Of a stretch of 64,000 nt of DNA, positions 12,001-23,746 are shown piece by piece; within the stretch, counting starts at the first letter, position 1, and each line of letters begins with the position of its first letter. The position numbers were made by a program, and so were the translations under genes. This DNA comes from Thelephora terrestris (lineage: Eukaryota; Basidiomycota; Agaricomycetes; Thelephorales; Thelephoraceae), in contig WIUZ02000014.1 in assembly GCA_015956445.1 (NCBI GenBank), positions 558,001-622,000 of the forward strand, given 5' to 3'. The notes beneath the pieces are model-generated. The model saw only the letters and a list, made by a program, of their open reading frames with translations, made no database searches and was not told the DNA's origin.

Positions 12001-12408
12001 GATGAGGAAGATGATGGAAGCCTTTTCGTAGGCGATGGAAGTCTGGGTGATTTGTTTGCTCGTAAAGGCATCTCGCCAAGGGAAATTGACCCTAATTTCT
12101 GGGAATCGCAGCTCCACGAGTTCTAGCTGGCCGAAATACCTATAAAGTAGATCGCGACCTGAGTGGTAAAGTTGAGTCAGATCCCAAAGGTATGTTCTAC
12201 GCGGGGTTTGTTGGGACGAACCTGTAAGGTCACTCCCTGCGCCCTTGACGGCGTCTTGTCTACACCGCTGGAGAGCGGCGCATTCGGCTGCGTAGGTATC
12301 TGGATTCTCTCCATAAGATTGGGCGATCACACTTCGGATGGGACCAGTCCAATCGACTTCGTCCGTCCCCTTCTTCGGTATTGACATCAACGGTGCTTGC
12401 TGCGCCAT
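9055..12408 (-). CDS. BRO1: BRO1/Alix-type ESCRT adaptor
   Basis: Exons 12408-10504, 10452-10151 and 10090-9055 encode 1080 residues. Introns are 51 and 60 nt (GTGGGC..CTGTAG and GTGAGT..TTTACAG), both multiples of three. Residues about 5-390 form a BRO1 domain (TYLWDLTQLY, YEKASIIFLIAA and IKFLIGVILAQGNEVFLEK are typical), 400-780 a helical V-like domain, and the rest a proline- and glutamine-rich tail with many PPPPP blocks and a glutamine run of about 12-15. The family binds Snf7/Vps32 and recruits the deubiquitinase Doa4 at endosomes for multivesicular body sorting. The paralogue PalA/Rim20 shares the BRO1 domain; the very long Pro/Gln tail favours neither decisively. It is divergent from MIC12 over 198 bp. 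Confidence 0.9.
9125..9180. repeat. CAG/CAA trinucleotide tract in BRO1
   Basis: On the plus strand a run of GTT and GCT units. On the minus strand it encodes the near-continuous glutamine run close to the C-terminus of BRO1. The mixed CAA/CAG codons argue for stable polyglutamine coding rather than a pure expanding microsatellite. Confidence 0.85.
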
Positions 12409-12606
12409 AGTTAACGAGGGTCACAGACAATAGTGAGGTGGAACGTTGTAGGACGGCTGAACTTCTTGGGTGTGTCGCAATCCACGGTCAGACACAGATG
12501 ACGGAAGGAGGAAGTCAAGGTTCGACCGCAGCGTTCCCGTTCGGGCTGTCGGGTTGCGGCAAGGCGCGCCGGAGAGATCGACTTCAAAGTTGTCCTCATT
12601 GCCTCC
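12409..12606. promoter_or_regulatory. Divergent promoter BRO1 / MIC12
   Basis: The 198 bp between the two start codons must hold both 5' leaders. No TATA box is evident, as is common for compact fungal divergent promoters. Confidence 0.6.
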
Positions 12607-13108
12607 ATGTCCTTCCTCGTCGGCACAATTTCAGGCGCACTCGTTGCCGGCGGGGTATGTCACGTACATTCGTAGAATTTTACCAGGAACTTACAAGCAG
12701 CGCAGGTATACTACGGTTTCTCGAATACGATCGAAACAAGGTGAGCCATCCCTTTATATGGCAAAGTGGCGCTGATCTCACGACGGGCCCAACCCATTGG
12801 CAGAACAAAACAATTGCGCAGGGGGTGGGTTTACTGGTGATCTTCAGCTGTACCAAACTCTGATTCTGCCCAGTATACACGCTGTGTCTCACCGGTTCGA
12901 ACTCGATTCTGCACAGGCGATGGTCCCCACCGCTTCCGACCGCATCACCCACCGTCCGTTTTCCACCCTCTTACAGGGCCGGTGGAACCAACAAGTGGAC
13001 AGCCTTTTCAAGACTGTTGCAGGGTGGGACAGACATGCTGCGGCCTGGGTCAGGCGGGCACTGTATGGCGGAGATGCTGCGTCGAAGGAGAACACCGCCA
13101 AAAAGTGA
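12607..13108 (+). CDS. MIC12: MICOS subunit MIC12-like small mitochondrial protein
   Basis: Exons 12607-12654, 12706-12740 and 12874-13108 give 105 residues. The N-terminus (MSFLVGTISGALVAGG, then VYYGFSN) is one hydrophobic segment with a small-residue face, matching Mic12/Aim5 proteins that sit in the inner membrane and stabilise crista junctions with Mic10/Mic60. The C-terminal half carries a conserved ASDRI.HRPF stretch, a WN motif and a basic end. Introns are 51 and 133 nt; the second is longer than usual here but no additional exon is evident. Most of this gene is invisible as a simple ORF because exons 1 and 2 are only 16 and 12 codons long. Confidence 0.65.
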
Positions 13109-13918
13109 CAGCCACCTATGCTCGTGTAATCCACTCCCGTCCTAAACCCTTGTCCCTCCTTTGAGACCTCTGCTAAACTGCGCCGCTCGATGGTTTACCC
13201 AGTAGCCTTGCGGCATGTCGACCCCTCCCCACGAGGCCACGTTTTCCTTTATACCGAAATTATTCCGAGCCCCTTGATCTGCAACGGACGTGTTAGGTCA
13301 AGCCTCTGCAGCGTTGGCTGCGGACTCGGATGTGTCTCCCTGACGAGATGTCCCCTCCCAAAACCACACGTCTCGGCGTTCATCTCTGCGGAATGGTGCC
13401 GCGCTTGCTGGTGGCAACTAGCCTGATTTTGTGAAGGCACACATCGGGCTCTGAATCCCGGTACAACGAGCTGAAACCAGATACAGAGTGTCTTGAAAAA
13501 AATCGTCCCGCTCATGTGCCTCGGATCCCACCAAGAAAAAAATCGCCCCAGGACGAGTTGCTGATGGCGTCCACATAGTAGACGACATTCTCAACGACTA
13601 CGTGCGTACAACTGCAAATAAATATTGTGTGGATTACTATTGGGTGTGCTGTAATACTCTACTAATACAGTTACGGAGAAGAGAAAGGTGATATTGATGA
13701 CAGGGAAAAGTGAAACGAGGAGGGGGCGTCGCCCACAATTGCCCGGGCAACGAACCCTCACCGTCATATTGATACAATGAATTCCGTGTGAGAACGATAA
13801 ACCGGAACCATGAATTACATAGCAAGCAATGGCGTTCGGTCCACGAATCGCAACCAAGAAAGAGAAAGAGAGAAGGAAAGAAAAGACAGGAAGCGACCCC
13901 AACTGACTGAAAGACTGA
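13109..13918. other. Convergent intergenic MIC12 / ATG1
   Basis: 3' flanks of two converging genes. No gene or repeat recognised; ORFs here are short and featureless. Confidence 0.6.
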
Positions 13919-16900
13919 TCAAAGAGCTGGAATCTCCCCTGTCCCATTGAGAGGCCGAGGGACGGGAACCCCCCTTGATAACGGTGATGAAGGGGTAGGG
14001 GGTACTGAGCCAGGAACCCGAGGTTGTGGCTGGGCGACTTGAGGTTCCCAAGGAGGGGGTAGACGATCAACGTCATCCAAGTTCTTGTCAGCCCGAGCAT
14101 CGCGTAATCTGTCCCTGTCGTTCATGCCCATGCGCGCTTTGCAGCGGATGAGCCTCAGCTTCGTGCGCTTGATCCCTAGAGAAGCGGGGACGTAAAATTC
14201 TGGCGGTGGTTGGGCAAACAAACACCCACAAGTTGTAATAGTCTCACGATCCTCTTGCAGGAATGGATTGTCCTCCTGCAGCAGATCGTCCTGCAGTGCA
14301 TACAAGCACCATAAGGATTCTTTGTACAACTTTTCACACTCGTCTGGGCTTAGAGCCTGGTCAAGAAGCTCCTTTCTTGCAGCACTTCGGCTCTGTTGTT
14401 CAAATATCAGATAACCATCGTCCATGGCAAGCTTCCATGACCAGATGCTCACCAGAGTCAATGCGTGATCATAAATCATCTGGTCTAGAAACTGGGGAGC
14501 CTCCGTATAACGGGTGGGGAGCCAAGTCTTGACCAACAACACCCTACCGTCGCATTTCATGAAATGTTCCTTGAACCATGATACCGCTGAGAACCAGACT
14601 ATCAATCAGTATGAAAAATGTGAATTTGAAACCGACACCCAGAGAGTCTGGAAGGTACGAATAAACGCGACTCCATGCGCGCACGAACTCACCATCATCG
14701 AAGCCTTCGCTGACGACAAACTTCCCATCCGGGTGTTTCATCTTCATATGCTCTTGAAAGTCCGCCAGCTTGTCTATCCCCTTCTTAGAGAATGACATCA
14801 AGAGCATGTAAAGTGCCACGCAGGACGTAGCGTTGTATTCCGCTTGTATATCGGCGTTCTTCCGCTTATTGGCTTGCTTGTCAGCCTCATCCTTACGCTT
14901 CTCGAATTTGTTCGGATCGGGTAACGGTTCTGAGGTCCAGAGGTCATTCCCGCTGGCGATCGGAATTCCTAAGAACAACTCACTGATGGGAACTGCCTTT
15001 ACGAACTCATACATCTCATCTGCCCAGTGTGTTAACACGTCCGCCTTCTGAGCCAGGTCCTCTAGCTGTGCCAGCAGCTCCTCCTCCATCGGATCACACG
15101 CCATTCTTGCAGCCCCGTCTCCAAACCTGCCAACACCATCTCCATTCACTGGTGACTGACCGACCGGTAAAGGATTCCTGCGGGTAGATGAGACGCTCGA
15201 ATCACGGTAGTGTGAAGATGGCTGGATGCCCGTCACACTAAACAGTTTCTTCGAAGCCATACTAAGGGCGCGAGTGAGGGCGTTCGATCCACGCGACCCT
15301 ACACTGGAGGGCGAAGATGAGAGGGGTGGAGCATATACAAGGTTCGGGACAGGCGGGAAAGTATTTGCTGAACTTGAGGGAATTGGGGATTCCAAAGGGG
15401 AGTAATCCGCGCGTTCTACAGGACGTTCCCCGAGCGGCTGTCGCTTCGATGTCGAGATTTCTGGAGTGGGAGCGGTGAGAAACCTCAATAGGTGAGATCG
15501 AAATACACTAACCGTCCACAGCACGGGTAAACTCCACAGCTCTGGTATCACCAACCAAAACATACTCTCGACGAAGTAGTCCATCTTCTTCGGTCTCCCC
15601 AGGAATAATAGAAGCTTCCGCTGATAATGGCTTCCCGTCATTCATACCGCCAAGCTCATTCACTGCGGTTGGTGGTGGTGACAATGGTGGTGCTCCCTTG
15701 GAGTCCATGGGTACCGGGAGCCCGCCGTTCGTGGTGGACGAGGTTCCGGTTGCACCCTTCGCCGAATCTCGCCTCCTGAAGTGAAAGTCGCTGGGGGGAA
15801 TCAAAGCTTTGGGGTCCAGCACCTCCGGTGGTATAATGTTATGATGTTCGGGTACATAACCTCTCCAGTCCGAGTCGAAATCCGTCGTCACGATTGGTGA
15901 GAGTTGTCGTGGTCGAGGAAACTTCGACTGGACCACAGCTGTGCTCGTGAAGAATTCCTCGAAATTGGAACGCTCTATGGGTTTGCGCGTAAGCAGCATT
16001 CTGATGAGTTGCTTGATGTCTTGTGGGACGGGTTTCTCGTCGGAGCTAGGTTGATGACGCGGGTCTTCGTCCGGAAACTTGACACCTTTGGATCTCTCGA
16101 TCTTCTTTATCAACTCAAGGTAATTGTTCGCGCGGAAGGGAGGCTTGCCGACAGCCATCTCGTACAAGACCGCGCCCACGGACCAGAGGTCAGCTTTGGC
16201 GTCATATTTCTCGTAACGGAGAATCTCTGGCGCCATATATAGTCTTGCCGAATGCGGATATGTGAGTGGGTGATCGGATATAGGGCGAGTCGAACTCACG
16301 GGGAACCACAGAGCGTCTCAGCAAGCATTGCGTTGGGAAGAGAGCGAGCGAAGCCGAAATCGGCAATCTTGAGTACTGGAACGCCTATTGGGTGGCCACG
16401 CCTGATTTCTTCTTCACCCACAGGATTAAGGAGAAGGTTCTACGGGTCACGAGGCAATTAGTCACCGGAAGCGAACAGGGGGATGGCCATACCTGAGGCT
16501 TGATATCTCTGTGTACGAGGTTCCTCTGTCGTAGGAACTTGAGTGCTCTTGCTGAAAGAAAATAAGCAAGCATTCCTGGTGATCAGTCGATCGTAATTTA
16601 CCCAGTTGCCTGAGGAAGCATCGCACGACCACTTCATCCAAACCTCCGGTACTAGGGTGTCCATAGTATTGAGGCTTGGCGCCCTCATGGGGAGCATACT
16701 GTAGCCCTTCGACCCGACCGCGTTTCTTGATATAGTTCGTGAGGTCTCCGCCTGAACAATATTCCATGATGAGATAGATGTTCTTCTCCGCGCGCTAACA
16801 AATGGCAGGGCTGAGAGGAAAGCGATGGAGTGGATTCGCAGAAAACTTACAACTATATCCAAGAGACGGGTAATATGTCTGTGTGATAAGGCTTTGAGGA

Positions 16901-17195
16901 TTTCAATCTCGCTCTGGAGGTTCTCGAATAGCTTTGTGGTGAGCGTGCTCCTACTGACGGTCTTGATCGCGACTTGCTTCACAGTTTCCTGCCGGAATGA
17001 CTCGGATAAGTTTTGGTAGGCCAAAAGGGTTCTACTAGGACTGACCGAGTGGTATCCTTTGTAAACTGTGGCGAAAGAGCCCTTCCCGATCTCCGCTACG
17101 ATGACATAGGGTTTGACCTCTTCGTCTTCTTCTCTCATGATTACGGTCGTGGAGGGGATCATGTCGAGGGGAGCATTTGTCTGATATGGTGGCAT
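13919..17195 (-). CDS. ATG1: Autophagy-initiating Ser/Thr kinase ATG1
   Basis: Nine exons: 17195-16851, 16794-16602, 16551-16493, 16439-16300, 16243-15513, 15460-14693, 14586-14453, 14392-14230, 14175-13919; 929 residues. The N-terminal kinase domain has GKGSFATV, catalytic-site lysine K78 (VAIK), HRDIKPQN with Asp195, DFG with Asp226 and CGSPLYMAPE. A disordered Ser/Pro linker follows, then a C-terminal helical domain ([52 protein letters not shown]) typical of fungal Atg1/ULK and used to bind Atg13/Atg17. This kinase starts autophagosome formation downstream of TORC1. Introns are 50-60 nt, all GT-AG. Every exon joins in frame, so the gene appears intact. It is head to head with PBDC1. Confidence 0.93.
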
Positions 17196-17385
17196 TCAAG
17201 AGGTGAAAGGTAGTGGTGGTAGTGGTGGTAAATGAGAAAGAGGGTGTTGAGGCAGTACGGCTGATCGGCTGACTGTCCACTGTCGGTGGCAGAGATGTAA
17301 GAGGCTGATCAGTTCAAAGTGCCGCTGAAGCGCTCACAGCCAACAACCCGTTTTTGACACACAACGCTCGTTCCTCTTCACCAGC
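17196..17385. promoter_or_regulatory. Divergent promoter ATG1 / PBDC1
   Basis: 190 bp between start codons. It contains a (GGT)n-like run near 17213-17230 (GGTAGTGGTGGTAGTGGTGG) just upstream of ATG1. Confidence 0.55.
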
Positions 17386-18293
17386 ATGACCTCCAAGTTC
17401 GACCCAAACAAAGCCCAAAATGCAATTGAGGTATTTGCAGTATTTTTCCAACATTTTCTCCAGAACTGACCACCTGGTCCCATGCTCAGATCGAGAAACA
17501 GTACGTGCTCGTTCACCTGAGCTCTCAAATCAACCCTGATCACCCCTAAAGGTTTGCAGTCAAGGCTGTCGAGCACGCACAGGTAGTCTATTTTCCAAAT
17601 ATCTCCGTGTACGACTTGACTAACGACATTCGCAAGACCTACTGGAACTTGCTCGAGAAGGTCCCTCCAAGGGAACTTAAGTTGAGCAAGTACGAATCCG
17701 AACGGCCCCTGATTTCCCACCTCCTGAGATCTCACCTCCACACTCCCGTGCCAGGATTGACGATGAGATCTACGAGCATACCATGAAAGAGTTCCCTGAA
17801 TTTGCGAAGGAACCCCACGAGAAACTGCGTAAGCTTGATGAGGAGTGGATGAAGAGCGTTGAGGGTAAGAAAAGGTGGCGCAAATTCATTGAGGCGTAAG
17901 CTTTTACGTCGTTTGTTCTATTGAGTGAACGCCAAATTGGTCTTTATAGATACAACGGGAGGGTTACAGACCACAACTTTGGCTCTCTCATACGGATGGA
18001 CGCAGACGAAGAGTACTCGGAATCAAATACTATCTTTGGTGCGTTCCGTGTCTCAGCGCATGGGCCTGTGACTGAGCCAATCGCTAGTTATGCGAGTGCA
18101 ATTTTTGGCTATCGAGGTAAATGCTGTGTCATGACTACCCCCTCCCCTCAGTTTCTAACGGAACAACCAGATTGCCCGCAACCGTCTGGGACTGAATGAT
18201 AAAGTCCACGAGTTTGCCAAAGCAGAAGCGGCGAAAGAAGCTGCAAAGAAGGGAAAGGAGAAGCTCAAAGCGACCAAGGACAAAAGTTCCTAG
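17386..18293 (+). CDS. PBDC1: PBDC1-family protein (eEF1A chaperone, yeast Ypl225w type)
   Basis: Eight small exons: 17386-17430, 17490-17500, 17552-17582, 17637-17689, 17755-17895, 17950-18038, 18088-18116, 18171-18293; 173 residues. Exon 2 is a micro-exon of 11 nt. Joined sequence shows the family landmarks FDPNKAQNA, IEKQFAVKAVEHA, TYWNLLEKV, DDEIYEHTMKEFPEF, WRKFIEAYNGRV and AIEIARNRLGLND, followed by a Lys/Ala-rich tail. The yeast member is a dedicated chaperone for newly made translation factor eEF1A in the cytosol (family knowledge). Intron density is very high for so short a gene, but every junction keeps frame. Confidence 0.9.
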
Positions 18294-20059
18294 GACTATT
18301 CATCTTAGCATAAAGAGAGGGAGTATAATTACAATGGTTACCCCGACGAATGGTACCCCGACGAACGCTGTAAAATACCACAATGTTCAAAGGTGTGCAT
18401 GGCTGATTGGAACTAATTTGCACGGCCGTATTCCCTCACGCTACACCCTGGCATCGAAACGGCCACCGAAAAGCTGGCACCCTGTCCTTTGTCTCACAAC
18501 CATGAAAGTTGTTTGCCGGTGAGTTGAATGGAATCCTGTGATTTATGGATATCGAGTCTAAATAAATGGGTTCTCTGCCCGGCTCTGTGTTTGGTGGACG
18601 AAGAGAGCTGTTGGGTGAATGAAGGTCGCCGTGAGAATGATGTCAGTTTCTTCATCCCCAAGTCAACGCCGGAGGGTTAGATTCTGTCAGTGGGAAGAAC
18701 CAGTGCCGGATGTCATCGATCCACCCTCATCCGACGGCATAACACATCGCGGGCGTTTGGGGAGCTGGAATGATGAATCTGCGCCCCGCAAGCCAGGTGG
18801 CCGTGAAACTCAAATCCCCGCAATAGGTATGCGAATTGAATCTGGGTGTGGTCTACTTGGCTGGCCTCCCTCGAAGTCTCTGGGCCGCTCCACGGTGACA
18901 TCGCCGAAACGCTTCGATTGATAAGCGTGATGATGAGGATTTCTCACCTCGAGGATCCTTGTATCCAACGTACACCCATCCGTTCCCATTGAAGGAAGTC
19001 GTAACTGACACTCACCGACTCGTGGATGGAACCAAACTCTTCGGAATGCATTTTCTGTGCCATCCACCAAGTGGTACCTCTCATCCCCCTAGCGCAGATG
19101 GTCGCGATAGGGGCGTTCCTGGAATTCTAGTCAGTGAGGAAATGCTCTGCAGTCTGGCTTAAGTTCTGGTCGGGTGGCTATCATGACCCTACAGGAAGAA
19201 GAAAGTCCCTTGCTGTGGAAAGTTGTGCCAGGGCCAGAGCGAACACTCATCCCCAGATTTGAATCCAACAGCCAAGCGGAGTCCCTCTCGAAGACCAGCA
19301 GTCGAGTAGACGGTTTGTTGGGGCAGAGTAAGAGGATGTACCAGTTGGTCAGGGTGTGGCGTCGAGGCGTTTGTGGTCGGGCGAAAGCTCGACCGCCTCA
19401 GTCCCACACCGCGAGTAGGGCGCTTGATAAGGATCACATAACACATACCAACGGGCCGATAATGGAGTAGTGGTGCACTTGACGATGGTGCTAACATCTC
19501 TGTGAATATTGAGTGAATGCCGTTCGGAGATTCGCGTGCCGACAGCGCCTGGCCACAGGTTAAGCTTCAGACCTGCAGAACCTGGGAGACCCTATGGGAG
19601 CAAACGATTGAGAAGGCTGTGCGTCACCAAGCAGCCTACTGCAGTCAGCCGCCGCGAGCCGAGAGAGGTTTGCAGGAAGTTTCGAGTCGCAAAGCGTAAA
19701 ACCATGATCTATTCGGCAAGTTCCGTGACGTCCTTTCCATTTGCCTTTCCGATTCGTATTGTGAATTTGAGGTTTACAGGTGAGGAGACCGGGGGACAGC
19801 TTTGATTCGCGATGAATGTACTGGAAAGATAACAACGACCGTTTTCTACGTCTGCGACTCTGTTGCCGTACCATTTGTTCATAACTGCGCACATGCTTCC
19901 CAGAACCAAGGCCAGCTTCCTCAAGCCCAAGTTCGAACAGCAGCCACAAAGCGATATAAGCGCTGCCTCCCACGTTTTCTCATCCACCTGTTTCCGGGCG
20001 TGACTGTGGCGGTCACCTCTCACGCAGCATCCTGGGGGAAACCCCCGAGCTCCTCGCAG
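18294..20059. other. Long intergenic region without recognised gene
   Basis: Several 60-150 codon ORFs on both strands overlap each other and show no family motif or splice structure I can defend. A short direct repeat (ACCCCGACGAATGGT then ACCCCGACGAACGCT) sits near 18340-18370. An unannotated species-specific gene is possible. Confidence 0.45.
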
Positions 20060-21681
20060 ATGGCGACCGTGACAACACTCCCCCTCGAAGTACTCTTGCT
20101 AATCTTCCGACAACTCGATACAATCGACGTCGTCTGCCTTGGAATGGTAAGCCGCACGGCTCAGTGCTATTCACTTCTGCTCAGATCAGACTCCAGACAT
20201 GCAGAGACCTCCACGAATACACTCAAACACACCCCGTCTGGTTAGACCAAACGCAAAACCACCGCCGGAGGAAAATGGCGCTCAAACGCTCGATATCCTC
20301 ACCCACCACGCTCACGACGGAAGCTCTCAAACGGTTCGCCACCCTCCAGGAGAAACTTCGAATTCGGTGGACCAGACAGCCCATACCAGATAACAGGAGG
20401 AAGATGCAATTCGCGGCCCGTGGGACGATACTCCTGCCCGGGCGACTAGATCTCACCTTTCTACCTGGAGGGGAGCTCGTGATTTCGATCGACGAGAGTG
20501 ATGGGTCTATATTGCTACACCGCATCGTGTTGTCGGGCGGTCATCTTTCCTTGGTTCGGCTGGCAGATCTGTCAAGAGGGCAATACCACGATGGAGAGGA
20601 CACACGGAAAAAAATGCTTTCTACGATGACTCCACACCCTGTCTTTTGTTATGCTCGTGAGAACAGGTCAGTTGGGGCCCCCACAGGACTCCCAAACCTT
20701 CCCGTTTTCGACTTTACATATTCATGGCAATCTAGTGTTTACTTCTTCGGGATCACTCCAGAGGGAGGGGTGAATCTTGAGACGGAGTTCGTGGTTCCAG
20801 ATCAGTCGAAGCTCCTCTGGTTCAGTGGTCAAGGCCGGATAGCAGGGATCGTCTTCCAAACGCCAGGCCCTGAAAGTCTTGTGGTAATCGTCTCCCATCT
20901 CGACTACCCAGGCGTCACCTTGGAAGTCCAACTCCCGCCCGATTATAGAAATTCGTCAGGGGAGCTGCCTCCGTTCATTATTGGCCCGCCCGAAGTCGTC
21001 GTAGGCTCGTGGAAAGTTTGCTTTCCGACCCCACACTTGGCCGTCATCTACTGTAAAGAGTGCATTCTAGGTTACACCATCCCCTCGTTCAGCTCCTTGC
21101 CCCACGGAAAACAGCGCCTCGACGGAGCTCCGACATGGCGGTTGTCTGGCATCATGGAAGAAGAATCGGAGGTGTTTCGAGACGAGAGGTTTGTGGAAGT
21201 ATTATATGACCCGTCCCCACCCGACCCTCGGTTCAACATCCATCTGTTACACCATCTGTACGATTCCAATGCTCAGGCGCACGTTGGGCTAATCACCCTC
21301 AACATCGACCCTTCCGACCCCCCTTCCGCCTCTGGGGCGCCTACCTACCAACGGATCGTGAGCCGCTTTCCGATCGAAGGGCTGATCGCCACGGGTTCGT
21401 TACACCCAGAGATCTACCATTCAAGGACGCGGTTGCACAGCGAGGGACTATCCGTATGGGTGTCCTCTCTCGAAGACATCTCGTTCGCCCAAGCCAATAG
21501 GGAAGAGGAAGGACGAGGGTCTCTCTACATGTTCGTCTCCAACCACGAGCTGGAACCTGATTTGGAGTGGGAGGGCGTGGATTTGGACGAGGCCTCTGGG
21601 CGTGTCTTCATCTGGGGCCCAGCGTTCCGATGGATGATACCCTACGAAACTCGTATCTTCGTCGGTGAGCTGGTATCATGA
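20060..21681 (+). CDS. F-box protein
   Basis: Exons 20060-20146 and 20185-21681 (38-nt intron GTAAGC..CTCAG) give 527 residues. The first exon is the N-terminal half of an F-box (LPLEVLLLIFRQLDTIDVVC), and the second continues with IRLQTCRDL, the usual end of agaricomycete F-boxes. The rest is a mostly beta-strand-like region without recognisable WD or LRR repeats. F-box proteins link targets to Skp1-cullin-Rbx ubiquitin ligases; the target here is unknown. The start ATG at 20060 follows a serine-rich in-frame stretch, so translation could begin slightly upstream. The 38-nt intron is short but needed to join the F-box halves. Confidence 0.8.
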
Positions 21682-22548
21682 ACGTGGACCCATCCGGAGA
21701 GCGTTTCGCTCCAGGCACCGGCGCTTTTAACGTTGCGTGACCGCACCCAAGCCAGCAGCGAGGTCGAGCGTCATAACGGTAAAGCCGTTTTAATTCGTAC
21801 GTCACGTCGTCGCACAATTAAATCGAAAATCAGGGTCCAGTTTGCCACGTTCCCCTCCCCACCCTCCCCCTCGGACTTCTCAATTCAAATATGTTTCACT
21901 TTGTTTGCTGGATCGGGACAAAGCGAGAGCCAGAATCGGACAGTTGGTCAGATCCAGAGTTTCGGTTTTATCTCACAGACCGACATAGCGGGTCCCGGTC
22001 ATCTTCGAGGTTATCTCCCTTTTTTTCTGTTTTCGTTTTTTTTTTTTCAATCTTGTGTAACGTGGTTTACCGCCCGACCCATCAGTGCTCAGTGTTAGCT
22101 TGGAAGTCTATTAATTTAACTTCTTATTGATCTTTTTAAACGCGAGAGGGCTACATGCTACATTGTATGTGGGGATCGGTATCAAGAGAGAGAGGGGAAA
22201 GTGTGTACGGAGAGAAAAAGCCGAAACCAGGAAAACAAACCAGATCAAAAGCAAATCCGAAGACATTATGGACACAGTTCGAGGGGAGAGAGAGAGAGAG
22301 CGAGGAAGGTTTTTGCTACATGGGTTGAGGAACGGAAAGATTAACGACGGGTCCGATACTTGTACTTGATCGAATGCGAACTATGTGGGTAGCTGAGAAG
22401 AGATATGTGATACGGTTGAAGGTCGAAAACCCGAGGGATAACTCGGGGGGGTTGCGGTGGGGGGGGGGGGTATTTGGCTCCAGTCCAAAAATAAGAATGC
22501 GTCTAAGATGTAAGTGCGCGGAGGTTTGTGTGTCGGAGTCGGAGCGAT
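21682..22548. other. Convergent intergenic F-box / Clp1-like
   Basis: T-rich around 22018-22050, a GA-rich stretch at 22180-22310 with a GAGAGAGAGAGAG run near 22287, and a G11 run at 22459-22469. No gene recognised. Confidence 0.6.
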
Positions 22549-23437
22549 TTACATCCTCCGGCCACGTCCAGCATCCTCGTTTTGAATCACGAGGTTCATA
22601 GCACCGAGAACGGCGTCCCAAGTGAGATCGACAACCTCCCAAGTGTCGTTATCGAAGACACCGAGCGCGCAGATCAGCCTCCAAAAGGCGGAGATTTGAT
22701 CCGAGTAAGCCATCAGCTGTTGCATCGACCCACGCGACTTTTCGTACAGCATGTGGCCGAGCTTGGCGGTGCGTTGTGGTGGTGGAAGGGAAGCGAATGA
22801 GCCCAGGGATGACGCGGAAACTGGGAGAATTCCCGAAATCAAAGCCTCATAGGATTTGGTGAGGAGGAAGGTTTGGAGGACGGGGAAGAGGTTCGGTGAT
22901 GTCACTTTGAGCTGCACGACGGGAAGCGAAGTAGACCCGGCAGGGAGGACGGGAACGGGTGGGACACCGGTGCAATGGGCAGCCAAAAGCAAGGCATGGG
23001 TTGGGTATAGGAACCTCTGGTCCGATCGTGTGGACTGGAGGGCGAGTATATGCGTCGGAAGGCGGTTGGAATTAGATGATGGTGGTAAGTTAAGGTTGAC
23101 AAGGTTGTTGGCAGGAGATTGCGAGGGTAACATTGGAGCGACGCGGTTGATAGCGTGGCATAAACTGTGCAAGGCGACAGCCTTAGCTTCGCTGATATCG
23201 GAGGATGAATGTATGCGCTACTCACTCGGCGCCCATGTCCGCAAGACCACGTCTGATATACTCTATGGGAACGCTGGCCAGCTCTGGGTTAACAGAAGCG
23301 ATGATTTTTTGGTTTGGCTGCCTGAGGTCGGGACGAGCGAGCCTCCTAGGAAGAGATTTGGCGGGTACTTGTTGCTGTGGCTGATGCATAGGGCCGGCAG
23401 GAAAGTTGTGGGGTTGAGCAGCTGCGACTTGGAACAT
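22549..23437 (-). CDS. clp1: Clp1-like (clampless) sexual-development protein
   Basis: Exons 23437-23226 and 23164-22549 give 275 residues. Diagnostic stretches are ELASVPIEYIRRGLADMG near residue 60 and LYPTHALLLAAHC in the middle, as in the Clp1 family, which is required for clamp-cell and dikaryon development downstream of the A mating-type homeodomain factors in Coprinopsis and for proliferation after fusion in Ustilago. No catalytic motif is known. The donor GTGAGT at 23225 is clear; the acceptor is less so. A 61-nt intron ending CACAG keeps frame and fits intron lengths here, while a 34-nt alternative ending ATCAG is also in frame and would add ten residues. ATG 23437 has a good AAAAATG context. 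Confidence 0.68.
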
Positions 23438-23746
23438 TTTTGGAGTGGTGGACGTGTTTTGATAGGGAACAAGGTTTGTAGTGAGGGAGACTGGAGAAAT
23501 GTGAAAGGTGGATGGCCTGAAATTATAAATACTGGGATGCATACAAAGGGGAGCCATCTCAAGCACAAGGCGGACAGTTTCCTTTTTCGGGAGAGCGTTT
23601 GAACATGCCTAATGAGGGAAGCGCACGTGGAAGAAGCTTACCGTTGTTTCGTCACTCGATCACCATTCCGAGCATAAGTTCAAGTGTTTCCCTTTAAGTC
23701 GGATTTGGCTCAACGTTTACATTTCCTATATCCGTCTGCGTGCATC
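23438..23746. other. Intergenic between clp1-like and PHO13
   Basis: About 310 bp holding the promoter of the Clp1-like gene and the 3' flank of PHO13. Nothing else seen. Confidence 0.6.
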
